In this document: positions 1 through 9,082 of the stretch, one piece after another
Numbering within the stretch: position 1 is the first letter of the stretch
Layout of the letters: every line of letters begins with the position of its first letter
Assembly: GCA_963764205.1 (NCBI GenBank)
Contig: CAVXRN010000006.1
Location: forward strand, 1,736,001-1,800,000
Direction: 5' to 3'
Source: Chersky-840 sp963764205
Lineage (GTDB): Bacteria > Actinomycetota > Acidimicrobiia > Acidimicrobiales > UBA8190
Length of the DNA stretch: 64,000 nt
Notes under the pieces: model-generated
Database searches by the model: none
Seen by the model: only the letters and a program-made list of their open reading frames with translations
Told to the model about the DNA's origin: nothing
Made by a program: the position numbers and the translations under genes

Positions 1-257
1 ATCGTCGTGGTCTGATCTCTCAGGGCCAATGGCCGTTTGCTGCATCGTGGCCCCCTTCCATATCGGGGAACGCTCCCCGTACCTCTCGTCGTACGCCGCC
101 AGGCGGGTCTTCGACAGAGCCAAAAGCCTCTAGCCGGTGGTCATTGTCGTCTCGTGAGGCACCGCAGGGGCCCTCATTATCCCAATTCAGCTCGGTAGCG
201 ACGAAAAGGGGCGATCGACCCTGCAAGAGGTGAGGTCGACCACCCGATAATGACGGT
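1..257. other. No gene recognised at the left edge
   Basis: Short open frames exist on the minus strand, but none has a ribosome binding site or a composition like a real protein. The region may be the upstream part of the transcription unit that begins at 258. Confidence 0.4.
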
Positions 258-524
258 GTGGCCCGATACGCCTTGGAGTTCTGCGGTGGGACGGTCATCG
301 TCCACGACGATCGGATCTTCACCTGCTCCAACGACGTGTGTCATGGTCGTTTCGTCGCGTGCGCCAGCGTTGTCGCGGAAGGAGGCTGTCCGAGATGCAG
401 TTGGCATCTCTTTGTTCCAAGTGCTGCCACGGCGCTAGCACCACCGCTCGAGGCTCGCCCCGTGGCCAATGACGACGAGGAATCGTTGGAGTGTGACACC
501 CCAGCGCCCACCTCCACCGCGTGA
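258..524 (+). CDS. Small cysteine-rich protein, possible zinc ribbon
   Basis: An 88-residue protein starting at GTG 258. Six cysteines lie in the first half, including a Cx4C pair at residues 23-28 and a CPRC knuckle at 44-47, a spacing that suggests a zinc-binding ribbon; no family is recognised. The last 35 residues are acidic and proline/alanine-rich and look disordered. Its stop codon overlaps the start of the next gene (GTGATG at 521-526), which supports a real, translationally coupled gene. The function is unknown. It might be a regulator or assembly partner of the hydrolase behind it, but that is inference from position only. Confidence 0.5.
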   Translation: MARYALEFCGGTVIVHDDRIFTCSNDVCHGRFVACASVVAEGGCPRCSWHLFVPSAATALAPPLEARPVANDDEESLECDTPAPTSTA

Positions 525-1711
525 TGTGGCGCATGACTGATCCGAGGGTGATGGGCGTGCTCCGGGCCGCGCCTCGCGTGGGGCTCTTCCTTGCTCGCAG
601 TACGGCCAGGACGGCGATCTCGAACCAAGACGACAGCATCGTCCCGGTTCGGCCGACGCCGGCGCTCGCGCTTCAGGCCTATCTCGATGAAGTGCTGATT
701 GCTGTCTTCCGCCACCCGGATCTCTTGCCGACCCCTGACGACTATGCGCCGGCGGCGGCCGACCTGAAGGGCATCCAAGACTTCTTTGTGACGCGCGGGT
801 GGCTCGATCGTCCCGCTGCATACCACCGGAGCCCCCCGGCCCCCGACGATGTGCGCGCCTGGCATGAGCGTGCCCCGGGCCTTGGCTACGAACATGTCAC
901 ATTCTCGAGTGGCTGGGAGCCCTATCCCGAGGAGCCCGGAAGGAAAAGGTGGTTGAGCCACGAAGCCAATCGGACCGTGCATGCGTGGGTGTCACGGGCG
1001 CCGGGCCGAGAACACACGTCCTGGCTGATCTGCGGCCATGGATTCGGCATGGGCACGAGTGCCTCGATGGACCTGCGCGCCTTTCGGGTCAAAGAACTCC
1101 ATCGCCGGGGTATCAATGTCGTCGTGCCGGTGCTGCCCCTCCATGGACCTCGGGCGTCGGGGCGGGTGCGGGGCGAGGATCTCATGACCATCGACCTGGT
1201 CGACTCCATGCACGGCATGGCCCAAGCCACCTGGGACGTGCGTCGGGTCATCCGGTGGTTGCAAGAGAGCCAGGAAGCAACCACCGTTGGACTGATCGGC
1301 TACTCGCTCGGGGCGCTTGTCGCTACGCTCGTCGCCTCCCTCGAAGATGGCCTGGCGTGTGTCATCGCCGGAATTCCCGTGGTCAGCTTGCCCGACCTCT
1401 TTCGTCGCCACAGCCTCCCGCCCGTCACCGAGCTCGCCGACGCCTATGGCGTCTTGGGGTCGGCGGCTGATGACGCACACCGGGTCGTTTCACCGCTGGC
1501 TATGGAGTGCCGAGTCCCCTTCGACCGTCGCTACATCTTCGCTGGCCTGGCCGACCGGATGTCGACATTTGGCCAGGCCCGGCGCCTCTGGTTGCACTGG
1601 GACCGACCTGCCCTGGCCGCATACCCCGGCGGCCACGTCGGCTTCTTCTGGTCGAGCGCGGTCAGAAAACTCGTAAACGGCGCGTTGACCGACTCATTCC
1701 CGCCGACGTGA
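521..1711 (+). CDS. Alpha/beta-hydrolase fold protein
   Basis: A 396-residue cytosolic hydrolase. The nucleophile elbow GYSLG is at 260-264 (Ser262), an oxyanion-type HGFG stretch is at 173-176, and the likely acid and histidine are Asp345 and His372 (in the GGHVGF motif). The N-terminal 120 residues precede the core fold, as in large lipase/peptidase-like members. Start codons GTG 521 and ATG 524 are both possible; the first overlaps the upstream stop. The 3' end overlaps the convergent acyltransferase gene by 18 bp. The substrate is unknown; next to a wax-ester synthase an acyl ester is plausible, but this is inference. Confidence 0.8.
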   Translation: MMWRMTDPRVMGVLRAAPRVGLFLARSTARTAISNQDDSIVPVRPTPALALQAYLDEVLIAVFRHPDLLPTPDDYAPAAADLKGIQDFFVTRGWLDRPAAYHRSPPAPDDVRAWHERAPGLGYEHVTFSSGWEPYPEEPGRKRWLSHEANRTVHAWVSRAPGREHTSWLICGHGFGMGTSASMDLRAFRVKELHRRGINVVVPVLPLHGPRASGRVRGEDLMTIDLVDSMHGMAQATWDVRRVIRWLQESQEATTVGLIGYSLGALVATLVASLEDGLACVIAGIPVVSLPDLFRRHSLPPVTELADAYGVLGSAADDAHRVVSPLAMECRVPFDRRYIFAGLADRMSTFGQARRLWLHWDRPALAAYPGGHVGFFWSSAVRKLVNGALTDSFPPT

Positions 1712-3205
1712 TGCCTCCGCTGGACTAGGTGCTGAGCCCCCGTCGGGGTTGCGCTTCGGAGCACGCTCGGTCCGTTTGCTCGCTCGCCCCGCCGCCTCGA
1801 CGAGCTCTCCCAGCGCTGCGGGGACGGCGTCGGCGAGATCCCACACCCGGGGTACGAGGTCGGGGCAGGTGATGAAGCCGAAGCCGACTCGATCCTCGTC
1901 CGACACCACGGTCACATTCAGCCCTGCGCCGTCGGTGATGGGACCGAGCGGGTAGAGACCCACAAGGCGGGCGCCCGCCATATAGAGAGCGACAGGCGGA
2001 CCCGGCACGTTCGACAGGATGAGGTTGTGGACGACGCGATGGTGATCGGCAACATGCAGGGTCGAGTACAGGCGTGCCCCCAACGTAAAGCCGTTGAGCC
2101 AAAAGTGCTCAGCCCAACGCATGAGGGTGTCCGCCCCGACCATTTTTTGAATCTCCTTGGCCCGAGTGTTGGATGAGGCGATGGCTCGGAGCCGCTCAGC
2201 AGGGTCCTTTTCGTCGGTGGCGAGGGTCGAGAACATCACCGAGAGCTTGGTCATCCCGCCGCGCTCGGCGGTCTGATCGTGAACAGACACTGGTGCAGCG
2301 GCCAGCAGTGAATGGTCGGGGAGTTCACCGCGCCCTTCGAGATAGTGCCGAAGCGCGCCACCCACGACGGCAGTCACCACGTCGTTGACGGTGACGCCAA
2401 ATGCCTTCTTCACTAATTTGACGTCGGCCAAGGCCACGTCGGTGAAGGCGACCGATCGCCGAGCGGTGATGGTGGCGTTGAATAGCGTGCGGGGCGCCGT
2501 GAACGGCATGGCACCCGATGTTGCACCCTGTTTTTGCTGTCCGAGACTCCACAGTGTGGTCGCCAGGCGCAAGGCGGTGGCCGGCACCAGTCGGGCCAGC
2601 TCGAGAGGTTCGCCCAGACGTGCGATGAGGCTGCGACCGAGGAGCTCGAGCGAACTCGGCGGGGATGGGACGCGCCAGGTATCAAATGGGGGAGCGGGGA
2701 CCGGAGCGATCGGCTCGAGGTCGAGCAGGTGCCCTAACAGGCTGGCACCCGACACGCCGTCGATGGTGGAGTGGTGCATCTTCACCAACACGGCGACGCG
2801 CCCACCGGCCAGTCCTTCGATCACCCAGATCTCCCATAGGGGTCGGTTGCGGCGCAGTGGCCAGCTGGCAATGTCACCGACGACATCGGCCAGCGACTGT
2901 TTGTCACCAGGAGGCTCGAGCACGACGCGATGGATATGGCGGTCCATGTCTAGATCCGGATCATCGATCCAGTACGGTCGACCCAGGTTGAGCGGAGTTT
3001 TCGCTAGCTTCTGCCGGACAGAGGGAATTTTGGGGAGACGCTCGAACAAGAGGGAGCGGATAGTGTCATAGGAGTAGCCACCGGGCATTGTCGACGGATC
3101 CAAGAGCAACAACCCGCAGACGTGCAGGTGCATGGTTGGCGTCTCGGAGTAGAGAAACGCCGCATCGAGTCCTCCAAGCTGTTCCACTCTCTCACCTCGA
3201 TCCAT
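1694..3205 (-). CDS. Wax ester synthase / diacylglycerol acyltransferase (WS/DGAT)
   Basis: A 503-residue protein of the bifunctional WS/DGAT family, which transfers acyl groups from acyl-CoA to fatty alcohols or diacylglycerol at the inner membrane face to make storage lipid. The catalytic HHxxxDG motif is complete (HHSTIDG, residues 144-150). The PLW motif is at 122-124 and the conserved ND pair is at 273-274. Length is typical of the family. It starts at ATG 3205. The C-terminal 35 residues are charged and low-complexity. It runs towards the upstream hydrolase gene, with an 18-bp tail overlap. Storage lipid synthesis is typical of actinobacteria. Confidence 0.93.
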   Translation of the reverse strand: MDRGERVEQLGGLDAAFLYSETPTMHLHVCGLLLLDPSTMPGGYSYDTIRSLLFERLPKIPSVRQKLAKTPLNLGRPYWIDDPDLDMDRHIHRVVLEPPGDKQSLADVVGDIASWPLRRNRPLWEIWVIEGLAGGRVAVLVKMHHSTIDGVSGASLLGHLLDLEPIAPVPAPPFDTWRVPSPPSSLELLGRSLIARLGEPLELARLVPATALRLATTLWSLGQQKQGATSGAMPFTAPRTLFNATITARRSVAFTDVALADVKLVKKAFGVTVNDVVTAVVGGALRHYLEGRGELPDHSLLAAAPVSVHDQTAERGGMTKLSVMFSTLATDEKDPAERLRAIASSNTRAKEIQKMVGADTLMRWAEHFWLNGFTLGARLYSTLHVADHHRVVHNLILSNVPGPPVALYMAGARLVGLYPLGPITDGAGLNVTVVSDEDRVGFGFITCPDLVPRVWDLADAVPAALGELVEAAGRASKRTERAPKRNPDGGSAPSPAEASRRRE

Positions 3206-3810
3206 CGGGCCGAAGAGAATCCACGACGCGAGTCCGCCCGCCCCACCATTTCCGGCAAGACGGGCGAGCTGTCATTCGGTTGTCACCAGCCCGCCGTGCG
3301 CGTGCCCGACCGACAGACGGACGCTCAGTGAAGCCTTAGCGCTCCGACTTTGTGCGGACCTGGACTGATGTCCCGGACTATCGCACCTGTCATCGCTGAG
3401 GAACATCCCGGTGTGTGACCACCGGACGCCTGCCTCGAGCTACTCAGACGGCGGCACTGGAGTTCAAGCAGGTCATAGGCAAGAACCTCCTCGTTTCCTT
3501 CTCAGTCTCCTGAGCCCCGCTCTATTGGTACACCACCAGAATGGCTCACTCGGGGTCCTGTGCCCAGGGCCGAAGGTCCCGTGGTGGCGATCAGCGTTGT
3601 TGTTTCACGAAGAAGTGGACTCGGCTGCCAACTCAAGGCCCTGGAGTGTTTGCTCCATCGCCATGGGCGAATGACCGATCGTTCGCAATGGCTCGCAGTC
3701 CCCAGAGGGGTCAAATCATTGGGACAACTCTTGGCCGACGCTAGGGAGCTCCCTGCGTGGGCTCGGGACGTCGGCGGCGATGGAGCCGATTCTTCCCTGG
3801 TGATTTCCGC
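3206..3810. other. 605-bp stretch without a recognisable gene
   Basis: Several open frames cross this stretch on both strands, but none has a clear ribosome binding site or a familiar protein pattern. It should contain the promoter of the acyltransferase gene (reading left from 3205) and the 3' end of the hydrolase gene that stops at 3811. Confidence 0.4.
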
Positions 3811-4737
3811 TTACGTGGTTCCCTGTCGGAGCACGTCGCGCAGTCCCTGGGGTGTGAACGTGCCGGGCTCGGTAGTGTCGAGGAAGTCCTTCAGGATCTC
3901 GACGAAGCGGATTGGATCCTCGACGTGGGGGAAATGACCCACGCCCTCCATCACCTCCAATCGACTGTTGGGGATCGCCTCGTGCGCCGTGTAGGCATGG
4001 ACGAGAGGGATGATCCGGTCACGGGTGCCCCAGACAATGAGCGTGGGTACATGTGCAGCTAGATAGAGACGGTCCAGAGCACTCACCGATTGTCCACCCG
4101 GGTCAATGACGGCCCGCATGGTACGGACGAACGCCTGCCGGTTCTCGGGCTCGGTCAACGACCGGTAGGAGCGCCAAATCTCGGCGCACGCGGCGTTGCG
4201 GATGCCCAAGCCACCGAGAAATCTGGAGACCGAGTCCCCCCAACTGCGCACGAACACCGGAAAGATGACGGGCAGCACGAATTCGGCCGCAGGCAGGGTG
4301 ACGAGGCGGAGGATCCAGTTCACCTCGCGTCCCAGCCCGCCAGCGTCGACGAGGACGAGACGTTCGCAACGCTCGGGATACTGGTAGGCGAACTGCAAGG
4401 CCACCCCACCTCCGAAGGACTGTCCCACCACGGTGGCCCGGTCGAAACCCAAGAGGTGCAGAAAATCGCGCATCGAGCTGGCAAGGTTTCCAAGGGAGTA
4501 ATCGCCGAGAGGCTTGTCCGACTTCCCGTGGCCGAGGAAGTCCGGAGCCAATACCGTGAACTCGCTCTGCAACAACTCCATGGCAGGGATCCACGTGCGG
4601 GAGCTGCCGGCGATTCCGTGGAGTAGCAACAGCACGGGACCTTCGCCGGCACGCCTATAGCTCATGTGATGGCCGTGGAGGGAGAGGTGTTCGATCGGGA
4701 ACTGCTCCGCCGGCGTCAGGTGCTTTGTCGTTTCCAT
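3811..4737 (-). CDS. Alpha/beta hydrolase
   Basis: A 308-residue hydrolase. The start at ATG 4737 is preferred over an in-frame ATG 147 bp upstream because a GGGGAGA ribosome binding site lies about 10 nt in front of it and the family's N-terminus begins here. The HG oxyanion turn is at 40-41, the nucleophile is Ser107 in GQSFGG, the acid is Asp240 in WGTRDR and the histidine is His268 in GVGHFP, a complete catalytic triad. Such enzymes act on esters, epoxides or C-C bonds; the substrate cannot be read from the sequence. It lies upstream of the wax-ester synthase gene on the same strand. Confidence 0.88.
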   Translation of the reverse strand: METTKHLTPAEQFPIEHLSLHGHHMSYRRAGEGPVLLLLHGIAGSSRTWIPAMELLQSEFTVLAPDFLGHGKSDKPLGDYSLGNLASSMRDFLHLLGFDRATVVGQSFGGGVALQFAYQYPERCERLVLVDAGGLGREVNWILRLVTLPAAEFVLPVIFPVFVRSWGDSVSRFLGGLGIRNAACAEIWRSYRSLTEPENRQAFVRTMRAVIDPGGQSVSALDRLYLAAHVPTLIVWGTRDRIIPLVHAYTAHEAIPNSRLEVMEGVGHFPHVEDPIRFVEILKDFLDTTEPGTFTPQGLRDVLRQGTT

Positions 4738-4846
4738 CGGATCTATTTCTCCCCTGACCGCCGGTGCACCGCGATACAGGCCGCTTTCGCCGACGTTCCT
4801 CGACTGAACCTCTCGGCAGGATCTTCCCATTGTCCGGTCCGGGGGT

Positions 4847-5335
4847 CTAGGGCCGAAAGTCAAGGCCAGGCGGATTGGATCCAACGATGAGCTCGCCGGA
4901 GTTTTCGTGGCACGCAGGTCCGATTCGTCGTGGCGAGTCGGGCACGATGCGAACGAATCGATCTCTCACCCCAGGTGCCCAGGAGCGCAGTGGCAAGTGG
5001 GATGCCCACGACAGCACAGTCGAGTCATCGAGATCCTGGGGCCGTGCCAACCGCGTGCACGCTCCACCCGGAGTGGTTGATCCGGTCCCTTGATCCACTT
5101 GGACGGTCACGACAGAGTTTTGGGAGGCCGCCTTTAGCGTGACCCCTTCGCCCGTGCGGAAGTGGATCGCCCTGTTGGCGACGTAGTAGTTGACGGGGAG
5201 CACGACCGGAATCGCACCCAACGTAAGACCGACCCGACCAAAGGTCTCCCGGCCGAGCAGGTCAAGGCACTCCTCCTCACCAAGTGCCACGAATCCGGCT
5301 ACGCCCCGGTGTCTTTCGTGTTCCGATGGATACAC
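4847..5335 (-). CDS. Pyridoxamine 5'-phosphate oxidase-like FMN-binding protein with an internally shifted segment
   Basis: A 162-residue protein of the split-barrel flavin-binding family. The N-terminal half (CLDLLGRETFGRVGL, then VVLPVNY) and the late LPLRSWAPG segment are typical, as in members that bind F420, FMN or heme. Between about 5040 and 5075 the open frame gives an unfamiliar stretch, whereas the +1 frame gives SGWSVHAVGTA, which is what the family has there. Two small compensating indels have therefore shifted about 11 codons out of register without closing the gene. GTG starts at 5335, 5302 and 5290 are all possible. Function is likely impaired unless the shift is a sequence error. 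Confidence 0.7.
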   Translation of the reverse strand: MYPSEHERHRGVAGFVALGEEECLDLLGRETFGRVGLTLGAIPVVLPVNYYVANRAIHFRTGEGVTLKAASQNSVVTVQVDQGTGSTTPGGACTRLARPQDLDDSTVLSWASHLPLRSWAPGVRDRFVRIVPDSPRRIGPACHENSGELIVGSNPPGLDFRP

Positions 5336-5486
5336 GGGGCCGCCAAGTGCTCACGTTTCTGTGCGGTTCGCGAGCCCGCGTGAGCCTCGATCAGGGATTC
5401 TGGGACGAAAGCCTCTACTGCCGGCCAGGGTCTGGGTTGATGCTGCCAGAGGGGCTCGGGTCGGGGGTTGTGGCAAGGAGGTTGCC

Positions 5487-6140
5487 ATGTGGATTCACAG
5501 GTGGCTCGGGAAGGATTTTGCCCGCCGCTGGCATCCCCGAGGTGGCGCCGTTGGAGCTGGACACCCCCGACCCCGCGTACTCATCGAAGAGCCGGACGTG
5601 GTCGATGCCTACGCGTCCTGGCGGCTGCTTGAAGAAAACGGGTACGAGGTGTCGTGGTGCCCCGGTCCTGCCGGCTCACGACAACGGCGGTGTCCGCTCG
5701 TTAGCTCCGGGCTCTGTGATCTGGTCTGCGATGCCGACGTGGTGGTGACCTCGCTCGCTCTCGACAGCGAGTGCTCGCGGGAAGTCGTCTCCGCGCTTCG
5801 GTACCTCCACCCTGAGACCCCGTTTATCATCGAGGCTCCAGCGCAGGCACTCACACGGTGGGCACCGTTGTTTGAGGGCCGCTGGGGGGCCACCCGGATG
5901 CCCGTGACGAAACGGACGCTTCTCGATTCGATCGAGTTCGCTTTGGCTCCATCGCCCGGCGAAGGGCAAGAGGAGGTTGTCGGAGCAAGGTACGCGGCCC
6001 CCATTGTCGCGGAGCTCTGCCCGCGAACCCGGTGTGGTCTCAAACCGGTCGACGCAACAGACTGGGCGAATGCCTCTGGTGGTGACAGACCGCCAAGTGT
6101 TCGTCGAGGGCGGCCGTTGAGTTCCGGGCGACGGCATTGA
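5487..6140 (+). CDS. Pseudo-receiver (response-regulator-like) protein with a foreign C-terminus
   Basis: A 217-residue protein starting at ATG 5487, directly behind a perfect AAGGAGG site. After about 30 basic residues, residues 30-155 have a receiver-like rhythm (RPRVLIEEPDVVDAY, ENGYEVSWC, ADVVVTSLA, TPFIIEAPA). The usual phosphoacceptor aspartate after the third strand is not obvious, and a cysteine cluster (CPLVSSGLCDLVC) lies before that strand, so it may sense something other than phosphate. The last roughly 30 codons are antisense to an IS30 transposase remnant, so the natural C-terminus was probably lost. No output domain is present. Confidence 0.6.
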   Translation: MWIHRWLGKDFARRWHPRGGAVGAGHPRPRVLIEEPDVVDAYASWRLLEENGYEVSWCPGPAGSRQRRCPLVSSGLCDLVCDADVVVTSLALDSECSREVVSALRYLHPETPFIIEAPAQALTRWAPLFEGRWGATRMPVTKRTLLDSIEFALAPSPGEGQEEVVGARYAAPIVAELCPRTRCGLKPVDATDWANASGGDRPPSVRRGRPLSSGRRH

Positions 6141-6250
6141 GTTGCGCCTGGGAGCAGTCCGAGAGTTCGGTCTTCTTGGGGAAGTACTGACGCAACAGCC
6201 CGTTGGAGTTCTCGTCGACGGGCGAGCCTGACGCCTCGACCACGTAACGC
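6096..6250 (-). pseudogene. IS30-family transposase remnant (C-terminal fragment)
   Basis: On the minus strand this stretch encodes DENSNGLLRQYFPKKTELS followed by a SQAQLNAVA segment, matching the conserved end of IS30 transposases (NENxNGLxRQxxPKGTDLS, then SQxDLDAxA). The same motif is intact in the full element at 9083-10336. There is no start codon, the flanks do not continue the match and the catalytic domain is missing. It is a decayed remnant that overlaps the 3' end of the pseudo-receiver gene and probably truncated it. Confidence 0.65.
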
Positions 6251-6590
6251 GCTGGCCCGGACACAAAGTGCATGGAAGCCTCCAACCGCAACCAAAGTCG
6301 CCGCCGACATGACCGGGTCGCGGCAGAGCGACGATCGTGGCCTGAGGGATTCAATCGCGAGGACAAGGTACGGCGGGGTGAGGTTACTCCGCGTCCGTGG
6401 CGGGCAGGGTCGCCTAAGGGCCACCGTGGCGGCCCCTGGACCCCCAAGGGCTGCACCCCGGACGGCACTGGCTCCCGGCGTGGTCCTGCCTTCGTGTACC
6501 GAGGATGTGTCGGTAGCGACGCGTGCCCCGGACGATTGCCCCAAGTTCTCGCGGCTCGCTGTTGTCGGTGCTCGCTTGCAGGGGGAGACT
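6251..6590. other. No gene recognised (340 bp)
   Basis: This stretch sits between the IS30 remnant and a small membrane-peptide frame. Open frames are present but none is recognisable. It may contain further decayed insertion-sequence DNA. Confidence 0.35.
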
Positions 6591-6698
6591 ATGGCCATGG
6601 AACGAGACATCACGCCGGCGGGGTTGGTCGTTGTGGCCGTCGTGCTCGCCCTAGCATTCGCACTGGGCTGGCGTCCGTGGCGTTCGTCTTCACGCTGA
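6591..6698 (+). CDS. Possible 35-aa single-pass membrane peptide
   Basis: ATG 6591 follows a GGGGGAG site at 3-9 nt distance. The product has a short charged N-terminus, one hydrophobic helix (about residues 10-27, LVVVAVVLALAFALGW) and a basic tail (RPWRSSSR), the layout of a small membrane protein with an inside-positive C-terminus. There is no homology-based support. It could be a chance frame, hence the low confidence. Confidence 0.35.
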   Translation: MAMERDITPAGLVVVAVVLALAFALGWRPWRSSSR

Positions 6699-6992
6699 CC
6701 TGGACTTCGTGCCGGTTCTCGGCGGGGTGGGGCGAAGCACTCCCAGGCTCTCTGGCGCGGTGCTCCCAGCCTGCCGACACGGAGCTTTCGTTTCCTTGCT
6801 ACCCGGAGTCGTTCCCCGGTCGGGGGGCGAGAGGGAACACTCGAGACTCGGCCTAGACGCGGCCGAGGTCCCCACCGTCCGGGTGTACTGGGGTCGCGGG
6901 GGATCCTTCGCCTCGCTCTCCCCAGCCCGTGGACACATCCACGCCCCGGGAATACCGTTTGCGTAGGAGTCCTTGGCAAAATGGGCGGGGCG

Positions 6993-7619
6993 ATGAGTGA
7001 GATATCGCAGGGGCCAAGTTGGTCGCAGGCTTCGGACGGCAAGTGGGATGCCCCCGAGCAGCATCCTGACCGTCAGTTGCCACCTCCGCCGCCACCTCCG
7101 TCCGCTCCGTCTGAGCCCTCGGTGACTGGGGTCGTTTCAACATCGGCAGCTCCTACTGAGAAGGTTGCTTCAACCGCCGCTGGTTCTCGCTTGCCAGATG
7201 GTTGGCATCCCGACCCCTTCGGATTGCATCAAGAGCGGTTGTTCAATGGAGGAGAACCCACCCCATTGGTCAGAGATGACGGAGTGGGTTCCTACGGTGC
7301 TCTGCCGACCATGACAGAGCCGGTTCCCCCCTCAGTTCAAGCGCTTACTCCTGTTGCTGGCACGCCCGTCTGGGCAGCAGGTCCAACCGATGTCGACGGG
7401 GTTCCAGACGTGACCAGGGCAATCGCTCATACCCCGACACCAGCGCCACCCACAAACGAGGGGCCCTTGACAGCAGGCACTGCAACATTCGCGGCCCAAA
7501 CAACAAAACCGGCAACCGTTCCAACCTCAGGCATGGGGGCGGATTTCTGGAAGTGGGTGATTGCGGCCGTTTTTCTTGCCCTCGTCATTGCCACCATCGC
7601 GATTGCTGCCGTGGGATGA
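6993..7619 (+). CDS. Proline-rich DUF2510-type protein with a C-terminal membrane anchor
   Basis: A 208-residue protein. The N-terminus has the actinobacterial signature GPSWSQASDGKWDAPEQ, followed by a polyproline stretch. Residues around 65-95 hold a DUF2510-like unit (GWHPDPFGLHQERLF). The middle is rich in Thr, Pro and Ala and probably disordered. The C-terminus ends in one hydrophobic helix (VIAAVFLALVIATIAIAAV), giving a tail-anchored topology with the repeat region in the cytoplasm. ATG 6993 is favoured over the in-frame ATG 12 nt upstream because the GGGCGGGG stretch sits just before it. DUF2510 units often accompany membrane proteins; the exact role is unknown. Confidence 0.65.
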   Translation: MSEISQGPSWSQASDGKWDAPEQHPDRQLPPPPPPPSAPSEPSVTGVVSTSAAPTEKVASTAAGSRLPDGWHPDPFGLHQERLFNGGEPTPLVRDDGVGSYGALPTMTEPVPPSVQALTPVAGTPVWAAGPTDVDGVPDVTRAIAHTPTPAPPTNEGPLTAGTATFAAQTTKPATVPTSGMGADFWKWVIAAVFLALVIATIAIAAVG

Positions 7620-7878
7620 ACACCAAGCCCGGAGGTTCGACACCCAAGGGAACCACGAATCGACTGGCACGACCGCAGTAACGATCGAACTGCCGACGCC
7701 CGAACTGTCGACGCCGATAACTACACCGTGATCGCCGACTCAAGGCCCCAGACTTGCGCGTTATCGGCGGTGCCAACACTTCGCCTGATGCGAATCCACA
7801 CCGGCACCATGCAGAGAGACCGGCGGCGGTGATTGTGCCTTCCCACCAGGCCGCAATCGAGCTTCCCATAGGAAGCGA

Positions 7879-8796
7879 CTAGTCAACGTCGACCTCGGGA
7901 TCGGGCCCGTTGAGAAACACAGGGTTCCGAGTCGCTGGCTGACTCGACGAGACAACAGTGGGAGGTTGCTGGACGTCTGGTCGAGCAAGTGCGAGATATG
8001 CGACGAGGACGAAGACGGCGATGGCGAACACAAGGGCCGTAGGACCGTCTCCAAACTTGATCCCGCTGAGGTAATGGGGCTTGCTGATGTAGTCCGCTAT
8101 GGATGCGCCCAGCGGGCGGGTAATGACGTAGGACATCCAGAAGGCGGCGACGGCGTTCAAGCCGAAGACTTTCCACGCCAAGGCAGGGAGCAGGATTACC
8201 ACGCCGAAGAGGATGGCTGAGGCCAGGTAGCCGAGGTGAAGGGACGTCGCAGTGAAGTCACCAAGAGCGGTGCCCAGGGCAAACGTCGCGAATACGGTCG
8301 CCCAATAGAACGCTTCGCGTCGCTGGGTCGTGATGCTGTGGATAGAGAGCGTGCCCTCGCTGCGTTGCCAAACCGAGAAAATGGCGGCCAAGATGACCGC
8401 CCACAGCAGCGTCGTCCCTGCGTAGGGGATCCCAACGTCGAGGTGGAGGAAATCGGACACGCCCGTTCCGAAGATGGCGATGGCAAAGGCCAAGAACCAG
8501 TACGCGAACGCCTGGTACCGGCGGGTGCCGAATTGCCACACTAAGCCGACGACAAAGAGGCCAACCTCGATGGCGCCGCCCACGATATTGCCGTAGATCC
8601 TCAGGTAGTCCGACGTGGCCTCTCCGCCGGCGGTAGTCAGGATCTTCACCACCCAGAACAGGAGGATGACCTCGGGAACCTTCGCGGCGATGGGAGCGGG
8701 GAAGACGCGGCCGACCACCGGAATCTGGCCGCTGGCCGCCGCTCGATGTCCGTCCGAAGGCGGCGAAGACGAGCGATCACGGCGAGCGGTGCTCAC
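7879..8796 (-). CDS. Polytopic membrane protein, COG4705-like
   Basis: A protein of about 305 residues (GTG 8796; longer in-frame starts exist up to 8880) with seven to eight predicted membrane helices. Segments such as KVPEVILLFWVVKILTTAGG, GTALGDFTA and RPLGASIADY recall the COG4705 family of uncharacterised membrane proteins, whose members carry two internally similar halves with GEA/GDF-type motifs. Its role is unknown; transport or metal-related functions have been suggested for relatives. It stands alone, with an IS30 element about 280 bp upstream of its start. Confidence 0.72.
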   Translation of the reverse strand: MSTARRDRSSSPPSDGHRAAASGQIPVVGRVFPAPIAAKVPEVILLFWVVKILTTAGGEATSDYLRIYGNIVGGAIEVGLFVVGLVWQFGTRRYQAFAYWFLAFAIAIFGTGVSDFLHLDVGIPYAGTTLLWAVILAAIFSVWQRSEGTLSIHSITTQRREAFYWATVFATFALGTALGDFTATSLHLGYLASAILFGVVILLPALAWKVFGLNAVAAFWMSYVITRPLGASIADYISKPHYLSGIKFGDGPTALVFAIAVFVLVAYLALARPDVQQPPTVVSSSQPATRNPVFLNGPDPEVDVD

Positions 8797-9082
8797 CTGG
8801 CAGAGGCCTCTTGGGAACCGACCTGGCGCACCACAACAGCATAGGAGATGGTGCGTCGGCATTGGACCTGTGCGTATCACTTTGGCCGCCCCTCAGTTCC
8901 AGCCGGCACCTCAGCTGTGGTTCGTCTGACCAATGAAAAGCGTCCGTGGGGTGCCGAAACCGCGCTTGTACCATCCGGACCGATAGCGCGATGCGGATGT
9001 ATTACCTAAACCGGTCGGACGCGCCGTGTGCGAGCGTCCAGGGCCGAGGCCCACCCGAGCGGCATTCGCCAGGCCGGCAGAT

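Noticed and set aside
5609..7042. A 477-codon open frame on the minus strand
   Set aside because: It is antisense to three better-supported genes, is rich in Arg, Pro and Ser as expected of shadow frames in GC-rich DNA, and has no start signal.
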